A DNA stretch of 64,000 bases from Schizophyllum amplum. Its lineage: Eukaryota > Basidiomycota > Agaricomycetes > Agaricales > Schizophyllaceae. This document shows, piece by piece, positions 33,314-44,532 of this stretch (position 1 is its first letter; each line of letters begins with the position of its first letter). A program made the position numbers and the translations under genes. The notes under the pieces were generated by a model. That model searched no databases and was not told the origin of the DNA. It was given only the letters and a program-made list of their open reading frames with translations. The DNA lies in the NCBI GenBank assembly GCA_007026445.1, contig VDMD01000032.1:186001-250000 (forward strand), written 5' to 3'.

Positions 33314-34907
33314 CTACATCTCATTCTTCTGCGACCCTAGCATAGTTTCCCTGACTAGATCCCAGGCCGTCATCCTCCGTGTCGTCTCACGTTCACGGCC
33401 GTCCCAGTCGCAGTTGTTTACCTCCTCCTCCTCCAGCGACTCTTATTACTCCACGCGCTCGAGATTAGGGAACAGTGCCGTCAAGAACTGGGCAACCGCC
33501 GCCGGGGTCTCGATCGGCGCGTCGCCGACGTTGAGGTACGTCAGGCTGAATTGGCGTACTGGCGACCCATCGCGCAAGGAGTCGATGTCGGGGACTTCAT
33601 GGGCAGTGAGAGGCAGAGTGAGGTCTCTGAGTCTCGGGCAACCAATGGCGAAGGGGAGCAACGCGCTGAGAGGGCAGAGCTGTCCGGCGGGCCGGCGCCA
33701 GACGTTCGGACCAATCGAAAGACGCTCCAGATGAGGCCACCATCGTGCGAGTTGTGCGCACGCGTCTTCGTCGATGTCGGAGCTGGCCGGTCCACGAAGT
33801 ACGACGTTCGCCAAGTTCGAAAAATGCGAGAGGGGCACGAGGCGATCGAGTCGTAGTCCCTACGAGTTGGAGCATGGCATTCGGAACCGTAGGAGAAGCT
33901 CCACGAGGGTGAGTGGCTCGCAATGCTCTTGTATGCAGCGCATCGTATCCGTGATTTCTGTCCATGAAGGTACGCTGATCGTTATTGAGAGCGTCTTGAT
34001 GGTGCGCACGGTCCAGGAGCATAGTATCGCGTCCACAACGGACAACGACCAGCCACTGAAGACGAGATGGCGTAGAGAAGGAAAGGAGTCCTGGGGAAGA
34101 AGCGGATAGTTTTCGAAATATCCCTTAGACCGAACGCTCATTGAGCGGAGCGCCGGCAATTGAGCTAGGGCAGAGAGCACGCCGATTTCTAGCGCCTGTG
34201 ATCCCAGGACGAGACTGACGTCTGCCAGAGCGCGCCACCCGAGGACGGCGCTGGCTAGCTCCGGAACGTCACACAAACCTGCCTCTGTCGACGTGCAGTC
34301 CCATTCGAACCTGTTGATTTCGGGGCACTAATCCGCAACTCGCATGACGCTGATGCCATCTGGCCATGACCCATGGACTTGCAGAACCCGTAACGACGGC
34401 GAGATGAGCTGAAAGTAGAAGGCGGAGTGCGTGCCATAGCCTTTCGTGGGGAAGCTGAGGTCCTGCAGGTGTGGCAGCAGAGTGAACGGCGGCGGGGAGC
34501 GGCACATGGTCTCCAGAGCTTCGACGCCTATACCGGGAGGTGTTCCGTCTATGCGCTCCCGCAACGCTTTGACTAGAATAGACCGTTTGAGAACGGGAGC
34601 CCAATCAAGCGGAGTGAGCGGCCTAGTCAGAGTCTGGCGAGGTATAAGACTAAGCCTAGGCTGGGAGAGACAATGGACGCACGAAGACGCGCCGCGGGGA
34701 CGATGCTTCAGAGGCCGCCATCTCCCAGGAATCGGCTGGCAGGAGGCACAAGAGCGGAAGCAGGCTATCGAGATGTTCCCAGAGACGTATGTTTGCCGCG
34801 TCGTACCAGTCCCGAGAAACGCGAGATAACTTGCTGAGCCCGCCGCGCGAGTCCATTTCGGCGCAGATGGCATAGCGTATTTCTGGGACGTGTAACGCGC
34901 CGTGCAT
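33314..34907 (-). pseudogene. F-box paralogue disrupted by in-frame stops
   Basis: Exon 1 (34907-34683, MHGALHVPEIRYAICAEM) and a normal intron donor are intact. Exon 2 begins TLTRPLTPLDWAPVLKRS, then meets TAG at 34330-34328 where paralogues have Ser before CP, TAG at 33862-33860, and TAATAA at 33448-33443. Between the stops the frame never shifts and family sequence continues (ARWWPHLERLSIGPNVWRR, YLNVGDAPIETP). Any product would stop in the first third. Mirror partner of the gene at 20.0-21.6 kb. Confidence 0.85.
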
Positions 34908-35558
34908 GTCGTCTGAGAGATACCGCTGTAAGGCTGAGGCTGAGTGGATTGCCGGAGCTAACCCAAGGTGATGGCAGGATGCAAGATACGAAACCTGGTT
35001 CAACTTCAAGAGGTTGAAGCTTGTCGATCGCGGTCATGTGATGTGATCAATCCGGTGACGCGCGTCATGTTCGAATTCGCCTTGTCCACAACCGCCGTCT
35101 AAGTATGTACAAGGGTATCGCCGACGCGTCCCTCCTGCTCGGGACGAGCGAATTGAAGCGCTCAAAGCTTGCCTTAGAATCATGATTGCTTCCCTATAGT
35201 TATAAGCCTCAACGTGCTTTACATTTTCCTCGCAGTCTTACTACTCAAGTGATCCCGCCTGAGCTCGCGCCATCTGCACAGCGGCGCGAAGAGCAGGAGG
35301 GAACGTGCAAGAATTCCGAACGACTGAATAATAGACTCGGAAACCGTCTGGAACAGATATCTATTACGAAAAGTCAACATCATGATGAAGGCACTGCTGA
35401 GCAGCCATTTCCAACAAGAGACGCACGATTACTTACTTGAGCGCTGGTCACTGCATCTATATACTACATATTCTCTATTTGTTGCTCTCTCTCAGACCGA
35501 CCGCTCTTTTCCTCAAGGCGACCGCTCTCTTTCTCAAGCCGACCGCTCTAGTCCTCGC
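34908..35558. other. Intergenic
   Basis: Upstream region of the F-box pseudogene and the 3' end of the phosphatase gene. A minisatellite lies at about 35495-35575. Confidence 0.4.
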
Positions 35559-35575
35559 TCAAGCCGACCACCCCT
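35495..35575. repeat. Minisatellite overlapping the 3' end of the phosphatase gene
   Basis: About four copies of a unit like GACCGCTCTTTCCTCAAGGC, 20-27 bp. On the minus strand the first unit overlaps the stop codon of the phosphatase (GGTCGGCTTGAG), so the array seems to have grown from the gene end. Confidence 0.65.
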
Positions 35576-36790
35576 TCTCCGCGATCACCTCCTTCACCGT
35601 CTTTCGCCCCTCCACGACGTCTTTCACCAACGGCGTCGCCTCCGCGAAGCTCTTGACGAGGACATGCGGGATGCGCTCGCGCTTGCAGTACTCGTGCAGG
35701 TCGTTCTCGCCGTAGTACTTTGTCTTCACGAAGAGCAGGTCGGCGTGGGCGGCGGCGGACATGTCGGATACACCGTCGCCGAAAAAGAAGAGCGTCGGCG
35801 GGTTGGGGAGCGCGCGGTAGGGGAGGATGGCCTGCGATTTGTCGTGGCCGAAACCGCTGATAATGCATTAACATATGGGGGGATTTGGCGGCAAGGGTTG
35901 CGCATAGGCGCCTGATGGTTATGCAGACAAGGGTGAAGGGCTCACCTGCTGGGATGCCTGAATTTGATTTCCCAGGTCCCGTCCTCCTTGATATCGACTT
36001 CGTTCGAAATGATCTCGATTTCCTCCGCAGCTTGCTCTCCGAGGAGGTTGGAGAGGACGGCACGGATTGTTGGTGTCATGCCACTGGAAGACATTAGTGA
36101 GCAAGAAAAGGGCGTGAAGAGATTGGTACATGAGGATGGATGGGCGTCCGATGCAGGACAACGCACCTCGAGACGATGATGACAGGGACACCGGAAGACT
36201 TGCACCACGCGTAGAAGTCTTTAAAGCCTTCATCGAGCTTGATGTCTAGTACGTGACGTGTGAGTTGGCTGAGGAGCCGGAGTAAAAGGGTGATGGGTTG
36301 ATGGAGGCGAGAGCGAGAATTTATGATTGGGGGAGGGGTGGATTTACTGCTCTATGTAGAGGAAATGAGATCAAAGAGATGCACTGACTATCCCGGAGAA
36401 CTTGCTTGCACTCCTCAAATGAATGGCCGTTGGCCACAATACTGCCAAGCATCCGGCGGAATTCGTCTCTATGTGGGCATGAATTCGGTAAGCGCTCTTC
36501 TGCAACGTGCACTGTGGCGCGCACGCACCGGAAGGTAACTTCGCCGGCAAGGACGCTCAGGTTTCCTGCGCGGCGCTTGTCAAGTCCATAGCCCAGGTTG
36601 TCAGTCATGTCTATTCGAGAGGGGGAAGGGCTAGAGGTCAGGTCTACCCAGAATCCCCCTAGCACTCATGATGCTCACAGTCATTGGAATCATGCGTGGT
36701 GATCGTGCCGTCCCAGTCCGAGAGGACGACGAATTTGGCGTCCTTGTGAATGGGCGGGTATGGCAAGGTGCTCTCGGGTGCGCTACTCAT
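35559..36790 (-). CDS. HAD-superfamily phosphatase
   Basis: Predicted small-molecule phosphatase. HAD motif I is FVVLSDWDGTITTHDSND near the N-terminus (nucleophile Asp and the DxDGT pattern). Motif II is at VPVIIVSSGM. The last motif is FFFGDGVSDMSAAAHADLLF (metal-binding Asp residues). The spacing and the DSND feature resemble fungal and yeast cytosolic phosphatases of the YNL010W (Pyp1) type, which is a family guess. Several short introns join the pieces: YMTDNLGYGLDKRRAGNL, RDEFRRMLGSIVANGHSF, NIKLDEGFKDFYAWCKSSG. The start was set at MSSAPESTLPYPP (36790) rather than an in-frame Met 60 bases upstream. No signal peptide, so cytosolic. Confidence 0.82.
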
Positions 36791-37169
36791 GGTGTTCTGG
36801 CGAATAAACGATGGGGGTGGAAGGCAAGGAGCGCGTCGACAACGCGACACACACCGCGATCGATCACGCCGCCGCGGAGATGGGCGGTCCGCCGAGGTCC
36901 GCCGGCAAGTGACGTGACCAAATTCGTGACCATGCGTGCTGCCGTTCGAACGAACTTGGACTCTGAGTCTAATGCTTGTAGCCTACTGCCGTGGAAGCTG
37001 CCGCTTGACCAAGGTTCCCGGATACTCTAGGCGATATACGGCTCCCCTGGTCTGCCCTCCATCAGGTAAACATACTCAGAGAACCCACATCGCTATCAGC
37101 ACGAATCGCGCTCAGGCCGCCGCACTGCCGAAGACTCGTGCCTTCGTTGCATCCACTACAGGACCTACT
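36791..37169. other. Divergent promoter region
   Basis: About 380 bp between the divergent phosphatase and S9 peptidase genes. No clear TATA box was seen. Confidence 0.45.
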
Positions 37170-40100
37170 ATGAAGCTTGATCCAACTGCGCTGTACAGTG
37201 AACTTCTCTCAATACCGTTGCCTACAGCAGGGCGCTTCCTAGATCAGTCATGTTCGTCGTTCGCGCCCTCATAGCTGTCCTGGCGCTTATCTTGTCTATT
37301 CTCAGCGGTCCAACTCAGCTATTCCGTAACAGATCATACCCGGAACACAAAGCGCACGACTTCATCAACTATCTGGCTGGACGCGCCAGCGGCTCCGAAG
37401 AGCACGCCAGCCCAGGATGTCTCGGACGTCCGACTAGCAGCTGCCTCGCCGTCGCGCAGGCTGGAAGCCGTACTCCGCGAGACAGCAGACCAAAAGCGTT
37501 TCGTCGAAATTTGGCGGAATGGGCAACTGGACGTCTGCCACGACGTGACGGATGCGCACGACGCGTTCTACAATGACCGTGAGCACCTCCATTCATTACA
37601 AGTCCACAAAACCCTAAACAAAACCCTTGCTCCTGCCCTCATAGCACAGTACGGCACGCTTAACTTCTCTCCGTCTGAGACTGCTGTGGTATATACCGCA
37701 GAAGCCAAGGTGCCCTCGAAGACAAATCCCAGCTACGAGAAATTTAAGTACGGATGCGTCTGACTCTGGAACGAGCACCGTTTAACCTTCCCAAAGATAC
37801 GTCCCTCCCTTAGGCGAGAGATACCCCGGCCGCAAGCGCCCCACGACCTTCGTCTTCCGTTGGGCCGCTCCCGCGCCCAGCCAGTCAACTGAAGAATACT
37901 GGGACACCCCGTCTCTGACCGCGCTGGACTACACCAGTCTTCCCGCAGGAACGCCGACACGGTTCGGTCAAGCATTATTCGACACCTCCGATGCCGAAGA
38001 GCGGCAGCTGTATGCGACCGGGTACGACCTCACGCCCGACGGGCGGCTGCTCGGCGTCGTCTTCTGCAGCAATCGCCCGAGTGGAATCTGGGCGTTGACG
38101 TTGCCGCCCGTACAGGACAGAAATGCTAGGACGAGCGACAGCGCAGCATGCCGAGTCAGTGCTGCAGTACGGCTGACGCCCGTCGAGCTGGCGTGCCGCT
38201 CGCCGCGGATAGACGACGCGACAGGATCCTTGTACTTCCTCGCCTGCGCTGTCGGTGGCCCTCACGCGTCGACCGCGTCGCTCTGGCGACTCCCCGCCCC
38301 AGCAAACGCCGACGTTAAGCCCCAAGTTGTGCTCGATGTTGTCTTAAGCCCTTACGGCGCTAACGCCGATCTTGACATTCCTTTCCCGGGTTTCTACCCG
38401 GACATCACGCTTCCCCGGTCGCCGTTCGTCATGCTAGGAGGGAAGCGGTTCGTCGTGTCTGCGTCGACGTGGCGGTCGCGGAACACTGTCGTGCTGATCT
38501 CCACCGACGACGGCTCCGTGAGAGACCTATGCCCCATGTCCTTGGGAGACGACCCGGCGACCTGGAGCGTGTTAGCTACGGACGGGGTGAGCAGGTTGCT
38601 CTGCGTGCGCAGCGCGCCGGCGGTGCCGTACGAAATCGTCCTCGGTATCCTGAGTGCAAAGGGTGAGGTGGAATGGACAGTCGTTGCGCGACCGACTCTC
38701 AAAGCTTCCGGTGCGTGCTGCCTGCTTCGTGTCGTCCACCACATTCATCTCATTAACTGTGACAGTCAAGGACGCCCTCAGCCGCATCTCGTGCTCAATC
38801 CTGCGCGTCCCCGAGCACAAGACGCTCGAGGCTATCGTCATTAGCCCGTCTACTACGAACGGCGAGTCGCCTCCGCCATGCATCCTCGAACCTCACGGTG
38901 GACCGCATGCAACGTTCGACCCGTCGTGGAGCGCGCGTACTGCAGCGTTTGTAGCGGCAGGATGTGAGTACAGCACGCTCGATCTATAGTCGATCCGCTC
39001 GTCCTGGTCGCATGCGCTCGTCTTGGTCGCATCCGCTCGTGCTGATCGCCACCACACGTCCCGGCCGCATCACTGATCCTCCCCTCAGACACCGTCCTGC
39101 ATCCCAACTACACAGGCTCCCTCGGCTTCGGCGACGCCGCCGTACGCGCTCTTCCGGGCAATTGTGGCACCCTGGACGTCCAAGACTGCATCGCGACCCT
39201 GCGCGAGCTGATCAAGCAGGGCAAAGCGCCCGACGAGCGCAGCAAGCAGGGCAAAGCGCCCGACGAGCGCAGCAAGCTCTTCTACCTTGGTGGCAGCCAC
39301 GGCGGCTACATTGGCGGACATGGTGAGTGGGCGCAGCGCAGCTTCCTTTCTGTTCACCGCATCCTTCCGTTCACCGCATCCTTCCGTTCACCGTATCCTT
39401 CCGTTCACCGTATCCTTTCTGTCCACTGCATCCTTCCATTCACCGCACCCTCTTTCCCTTCACCGGCGCACCCTCGCTGTTCACCGCATTCTTATTCCGC
39501 TTACCGCATCCTTTCCCTACACCGCATCCTGAGTCCCTTCACCCGCGCTAACGAAGTACAGTCATCGGCCAATACCCAGACATGTTCGCCGCTTGCGTGT
39601 TGCGCAACCCCGTCATCTCCGCGGGCGAGATGTCCACGACGGATATCCCGGACTGGTACTTTGCTGAATTCGGGGTCGAGTACTCGGTTGTTGAGGGCGG
39701 GCGTGAGTGGCATTCTGTTTTCAGTGGTTGTGGACAGTTGTCTTCGATGATCGTGGACAGCGAGAGCGGTGATTGTGGCCAGCGAGAGCGATGCTTGTGG
39801 CCAGCGAGAGCGATGCTTGTGGACAGCGAGAGCGATGATTGTGGCCAGCGAGAGCGGTGATCGTGGACAGCGAGGGCGATGATCGTGGACAGCTCTGCGG
39901 TGATCATGGGTTTTCGTTGATCATAAACAGCGTGACCGCTATCTTTGATGATCACACACAACAAAACCTAACCTCCCTCGCAGAACCGCTGATGACACCG
40001 GAGATGTACGCGCGCCTACACGCCGTATCGCCCATCGCGCTCGTGGAGAAGGTGCGCACGCCCGTGCTGCTGGTGATGGGCGAGGCCGACCTGCGCGTGG

Positions 40101-40366
40101 CGCCCACGAACGGTGTGAACTACTACCACGCGTTGCGCGCGCACGGGTATAAAGCAAACGGCGCCACGGACAAAGAGAAGGGCAGTCTCACAGACAAAGA
40201 GAAGGGCAGTCTCACAAACAGAGAGAAGGGCAGTCTCACAGACAGAGAGAAAGGCAGCCGTGTGGAGATGCTAATGTTCCCCGGGATGGGACACGGGATT
40301 GACGGCGTGGAAGCCAGCAAGGCTGACCTGCAAGCGCACCTGGAGTGGCTGGAGAGATGGACCTGA
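37170..40366 (+). CDS. S9-family acylaminoacyl-peptidase-like serine peptidase
   Basis: Intron-containing prolyl-oligopeptidase relative of the acylamino-acid-releasing type. Exon 1 is 37170-37251 (MKLDPTALYSELLSIPLP); exon 2 begins at 37316 and reads VQLSYSVTDHTRNTKR, typical of the N-terminal propeller. A long propeller exon runs about 37790-38716. The alpha/beta-hydrolase domain carries LEPHGGPHATFDPSW, the nucleophile in GGSHGGYIGGH, the Asp in GEADLRVAP and the His in FPGMGHGIDGVEAS, so the catalytic triad looks complete. Two exons contain tandem repeats: a 30-bp exact duplication (KQGKAPDERS twice) and four copies of a 27-bp unit (DKEKGSLT-like) just before the His strand. Three introns are minisatellites. 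No signal peptide. Confidence 0.85.
38985..39056. repeat. Intronic minisatellite in the S9 peptidase gene
   Basis: Three copies of a 19-bp unit like ATCCGCTCGTCCTGGTCGC. Confidence 0.7.
39212..39274. repeat. Exonic 30-bp exact tandem duplication
   Basis: The unit encodes KQGKAPDERS twice within the catalytic domain of the S9 peptidase. The two copies are identical, so the duplication is recent. Confidence 0.85.
39345..39530. repeat. Second intronic minisatellite in the S9 peptidase gene
   Basis: About ten imperfect copies of CCGCATCCTTCCGTTCA-like units, 16-18 bp. Confidence 0.75.
39735..39905. repeat. Third intronic minisatellite in the S9 peptidase gene
   Basis: About seven copies of GTGGACAGCGAGAGCGATGA-like units, 22-23 bp. 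Confidence 0.75.
40163..40258. repeat. Exonic 27-bp tandem array
   Basis: Four copies of a unit encoding nine residues like TDKEKGSL plus T, inserted between the last helix and the strand that leads to the catalytic His of the S9 peptidase. Confidence 0.85.
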
Positions 40367-40415
40367 CCTCCGCGTTGACCTGACCTCCGCGTTGGCCAGG
40401 GGCCTGACTTCCGCG
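40363..40415. repeat. Short tandem repeat at the S9 peptidase stop
   Basis: Three imperfect copies of CCTGACCTCCGCGTTG that overlap the stop codon. Confidence 0.6.
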
Positions 40416-40551
40416 TTTGCGTGGAATGCACAATATGGCTGACATCATAAACGCATGTGCATAGAGGGTAACGAGAGCATGCAAAGTACATAGACATCGA
40501 GCCATACAAAAGCATCCGTCCGCGGCCGATATAAGCATCGCCAAAGCAAGC

Positions 40552-41435
40552 TTACGCGGTGGCCTGGACCTGCTCGCGGTGGTGGGCCTTGATGGCAGCG
40601 ACCTTGGCCTTCTTCTCCGAGACGCGCTTGGCGAGGAGGGCGTCGAACTCGGTCTTCTGCTCCTTTTGGCGTTCCAAGCGCCGGCGCTTGATGGCGTGGA
40701 GGTGACGGCGGCGCTGGAGGCGCATGGGGGTGACGAGGCGCTGGATCTTGGGCCTGCGAGGATCGGGTTAAATGGTTGCTTAGCGCGCGCCAACGGTCGA
40801 GGGACTCACGCCTTCGTGTACGGCTTCGCGTTCTCCTTCTTGCTCGTGACCTCGCGGCGGACGACGTATTTGCGGACATCGTCCTCCTTCGTCAGGTTGA
40901 ACATGCGGCGGATCTTGGTCGCACGCTTGGGGCCGAGGCGCTTGGGGAGCACCTGGTCGGTGAGGCCCGGGATCTCGGAGTCACCCTGCTTGACGATGAC
41001 GAGGGAGAGGACGGCGATGTCGGGGCCGACGATGCAGCCGCGGACGGACTTGCGCTTGCGCTCGCCGGTGCGGCGCGGGCGGTAGCAGGAGTGGCCCTCG
41101 CTGAGGAGGAGGCGCACACGGTAGGGGAGGAGGACACCCTGCTTCATGGGGAAGCCCTGCTTGTCGTTACCGCCGGTGATGCGGAAGACGTAGCCCTTGA
41201 ACTCGTCGCCGAGGGAGTCGCCGGGGACCTCCTGGGACATTTTCTTGTCGTAGAACGCGCGGCTGTAGACCGATCGATTAGAACGCGATGGGGGAGAGAT
41301 AATTCAGCCACGCACTACTTGCGCTCCTCATCGAGGTCGATGAGCTTTTGCTGCCCCGTCGCGGGGTCTAGATATCATCAACACGGGCTGCGATACGCGT
41401 CGGGATCGCGACTCACTGGCGATGTTGAACTTCAT
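40552..41435 (-). CDS. rps6: 40S ribosomal protein S6 (eS6)
   Basis: Component of the small ribosomal subunit. Four exons are visible: MKFNIA (from 41435), [17 protein letters not shown], then a long exon starting about [21 protein letters not shown] and containing [31 protein letters not shown] and [17 protein letters not shown], then a last exon [16 protein letters not shown] ending [10 protein letters not shown]. These are hallmark eS6 sequences. The C-terminal Ser cluster phosphorylated in animals is not seen, as expected for fungi. Divergent from the S13 gene across a 340-bp promoter. Confidence 0.96.
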
Positions 41436-41775
41436 GGCTGATGGAGAGCAACGTTCAGCAACAATTCGTGGATAATTTCGATGAACTTCACCTTGAGGGG
41501 ACGGGCGGAGCGACCTCGAGCGGCGGCGGCGTCGGCGGGTCTTGACTTTCGGTTGAGCAACAAGTGTAAACAACTTCAGTAGCCACATTGTGGACAAACT
41601 GTACAGCTGTTCGGCAATTGCCGACCCGCGTCCGCCGTCGATCGTGCGCTCCAAGTGCCCCGAGCTCGTCGTCGCGCATCCTCAAGAACATTTTTCCAGC
41701 CGGTCTTCCCCACCTTTGTGCGTGTGCAGACTGTCTTGTCGCTGCGAAACGCTGACTTGAAGATCAGAATTCATC
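41436..41775. promoter_or_regulatory. Shared divergent promoter of two ribosomal protein genes
   Basis: 340 bp separate the start codons of the S6 (minus) and S13 (plus) genes, including both 5' untranslated regions. The central part is GC-rich (about 41500-41535) followed by an AT-richer tract. A shared regulatory region is inferred from the arrangement. Confidence 0.55.
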
Positions 41776-42397
41776 ATGGGTCGCATGCACGCTCCCGGCA
41801 AGGGCATTTGTACGTCCACTTGAAGATTTAATCGCGCTTTTACTGATCACGAGAAACAGCCGGCTCTGCCCTCCCTTACCGCCGCGCTCCCCCGACGTGG
41901 TTGAAGACCACCCCGGAGGACGTTGTTGACCACATCGTCAAGCTCGCGCGCAAGGGCATGGCCCCCTCGCAGATCGGTGTCACCCTCCGCGATGCGCACG
42001 GTATCCCCCAGGTCCGCTTCGTCACCGGTAACAAGATCCTCCGTATCCTGAAGTCGCAAGGTGTGTGCCCCCGCTCGCTCCTATGGCAGTATCTCATGCA
42101 CTGGCTTCTTCGCATCTCTTCCACCCTCCTTTACGCTTGCTTCGCGCACGTAAAATGCCTTTTTGTTTGGGGATAGGACTTGGCCCATCCATCCCTGAGG
42201 ACCTCTGGTACCTCATCAAAAAGGCGGTCGCCGTCCGCAAGCACCTGGAGACCAACCGCAAGGACCGTGACTCCAAGTTCCGCCTCATTCTCATCGAGTC
42301 GCGTATCCACCGTCTCGCGCGCTACTACAAGACGAAGCAGCAGATCCCGCCGACGTTCAAGTACGACTCGGCGACCGCGTCGACCCTCGTCGCCTGA
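41776..42397 (+). CDS. rps13: 40S ribosomal protein S13 (uS15)
   Basis: Small-subunit protein. Exon 1 is [11 protein letters not shown]; the second exon continues [20 protein letters not shown], then [20 protein letters not shown] and [14 protein letters not shown]; the third exon reads [20 protein letters not shown], then [22 protein letters not shown] core and ends TASTLVA. This gives about 151 residues, the normal size. Introns lie at about 41810-41859 and 42061-42177. Confidence 0.96.
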
Positions 42398-43326
42398 GCG
42401 GGTCACCGTGCCAGTGGTCTGGAGGTGTGGTGGTCTATGTCGTCTTCACCCATGTTCAATATATTTGTACGCCTGTCGCCTGCCCTATGCAACGTATGCA
42501 GCATGCCCATCCCTTTCAACGTGTGACATGTTTACGGTGTAGGCGCGCCTCCACGGGTCAGCCTGCAAAGATTTGCGTCAAAATCTCACTGCGATGCGGG
42601 AGCCCTTGCTCTGACGTGCCACGTGGGGCTGCCTCGTGGTTTTCGAACCGTCACGTGGACGGCAGCGAAATTGCCCCCGGTGTTCCATCAATCGCGCATC
42701 GCTTGCTGTACTCCTCTTCGATGGCTTGATGGATATGAGAGAGTACAGAGTTCAGTACAGAGAAGGAGATCCTCGTGCTGAAGGGCGCCTGCATGCAAGC
42801 GATGGGACATCGTCCGACCCTCAGCCGTCGTTCTAGTCCATGGCTGCCGATGCTTTGTGGCAAGCCGGACACGCTTTGCCAGCTTGAAGCAAGATTGCGA
42901 GAGCGTTGCTCAAGTCGCAGGTGCACAGACCTGCACCGAGCATAGAGCTACGTGAGGTTCAGCAGAAAATTGATGCTCATCACTACCACGATCTCTCGAG
43001 ATCGACGCCGCGAAGATTAGATGCTCATAAGTACCGCTTAGAGTAGACGACGCGTACGACAGCCGAGCCCTGATGTTGTTCCATGGCCCTGCCCCTGCAC
43101 CGTAAGCACCGGGATCAGCATCATCAGCTGGCAGTAACACGAGTCTATCCGGAAGAAGCAACCGTGTGCCCACGCACACCGCGCCCACGGCTCTCCCTTT
43201 GTCCACCATCACCGCTGCGCTGTGCCTCCCGGGTGCCCGCCCTTTACGACGCGTACCCGCCCTTTACGCGTCACCGCCGCTCACGACACCGCCACCGCTG
43301 AGCAGATCCCCTCTCAAGCTTCGTCC
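42398..43326. other. Intergenic
   Basis: About 930 bp between the S13 gene and the next plus-strand gene. Short open frames lack support. Nothing specific recognised. Confidence 0.4.
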
Positions 43327-44532
43327 ATGGCGAGGAACCAGACGTCCGCGCACAAACCCCATGCGCCACACAAGCCCAGCGCGCCACACAAGCCCAGCGC
43401 GCCACACAAGCCCAGCGCGCCACACACGCCCAGCGCGCCAAACCATCCCAACGCGCCACCGCCACACAAAGACGCAGCAGCCGAGCCCGAGCCCGATCCC
43501 GCCTTCATCCAGTGGGAGCTCGAGACGCTGCACCCGCCGAGTCAGCGGCGGGTGCACAGCAGCGGCGAGCGGCGGGTCACGGTGACCAAGCCCGCGCCGA
43601 CGTACGCGCCCGCGGACACGTCTGGCGTGAGCGAGACCGACGACGGGAACGCGCGCTTCCGCCGCGAGCTCGGGCTCCTCGCCGCGCGGCGCAAGAGGCT
43701 CGGCGGCTCCTCCTCTGCGCGTCGCCCGCACCCGGCGCCCTCACTGCACCCGCCGCCTTCGCCCTCGCCCTCGCCCCTCCAGAAGCCCGTGCCGGTACGC
43801 GCCGCCCCCACGGCCTTCGTGCGCCGCCCCGCGCGCCTCAAGACGAGCGCGAGCGACAGCTACTCGTCCGCGCAGGCGAGCCGCACCATCGAGATCATGA
43901 GCCGCCCGGGCTCCGCACCGCCCAGCCTCACCGAGGAGCCGGACTCGTGCACGCAGGAGCCGGGCTCCCTGCCGCCCGAGTTCCCAGTCCCGGGGTCGGA
44001 GTGGCGGGTTCAGCCGTCGGAGGAGCGGACGACGCCGCCGCCGCGCCCGAGCGCGCCGACGCCGGGCAGCGAGGCGAGCCGCGCGAGCCGGGATCTGCGG
44101 TGGCGGGGGCCGGCCGCGCCGCGGAGGGAGGGCGTGGTGGTCGTGCGGCGCGCGGTGTCGCCAGCGCGCTCGCGGGCGGAGCTGTCGCGCAAGCGGAGCG
44201 CGGGGCTGGTGGGGAAGACGCGTACTACTACTATGGCCAGCAGTGCCGGACTGACGCGTTCACGGAGCGCTGATATGCGCAGGGTGGCGGCGGTGTCTGC
44301 TGGGGGGTTGCCTAGCATTCCGGACGAGACGAATACGCGGACGGTCAGTCTCAGGGGTTCGGAGACGACGACGCGCACCATGAGGGGTCCGGATGGGAGC
44401 TGCAAGCTGCAGCGGAGCGCGAGCTTTGTGGAGCTGGGGGATGTGTCGGATGATGGGAGGAGGAGGCTGACTTGTCAAGAGACGAAGGATCTGTTCCGAC
44501 GGATGGTGAAGAAGAATCATAATCGTATCTAG
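43327..44532 (+). CDS. Low-complexity Pro/Ser/Arg-rich protein with HKPSAP repeats
   Basis: A single open frame of 401 residues from MARNQTSAHKPHAPHKPSAP. The first 50 residues include four to five copies of a six-residue repeat (HKPSAP) from an 18-bp minisatellite at 43370-43440. One ordered-looking segment is FIQWELETLHPPSQRRV and RFRRELGLLAARRKRLG. The middle is Pro/Ser-rich and the last third has RSXS-type basic-Ser motifs (SRKRSAGL, LTRSRSADMRR) that could be kinase or 14-3-3 sites. The C-terminus TCQETKDLFRRMVKK looks helical. No domain recognised; likely intrinsically disordered. Confidence 0.65.
   Translation: MARNQTSAHKPHAPHKPSAPHKPSAPHKPSAPHTPSAPNHPNAPPPHKDAAAEPEPDPAFIQWELETLHPPSQRRVHSSGERRVTVTKPAPTYAPADTSGVSETDDGNARFRRELGLLAARRKRLGGSSSARRPHPAPSLHPPPSPSPSPLQKPVPVRAAPTAFVRRPARLKTSASDSYSSAQASRTIEIMSRPGSAPPSLTEEPDSCTQEPGSLPPEFPVPGSEWRVQPSEERTTPPPRPSAPTPGSEASRASRDLRWRGPAAPRREGVVVVRRAVSPARSRAELSRKRSAGLVGKTRTTTMASSAGLTRSRSADMRRVAAVSAGGLPSIPDETNTRTVSLRGSETTTRTMRGPDGSCKLQRSASFVELGDVSDDGRRRLTCQETKDLFRRMVKKNHNRI

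Noticed and set aside
39735..39905. CRISPR-like array in an intron
   Set aside because: Units are contiguous imperfect tandem copies with no unique spacers, in a eukaryotic gene.
40236..40879. Minus-strand frames overlapping the S6 gene and the end of the S9 peptidase
   Set aside because: Shadows; the real genes have hallmark motifs in other frames.
43370..43440. CRISPR-like regular repeat
   Set aside because: It is an 18-bp coding minisatellite (HKPSAP) without spacers.
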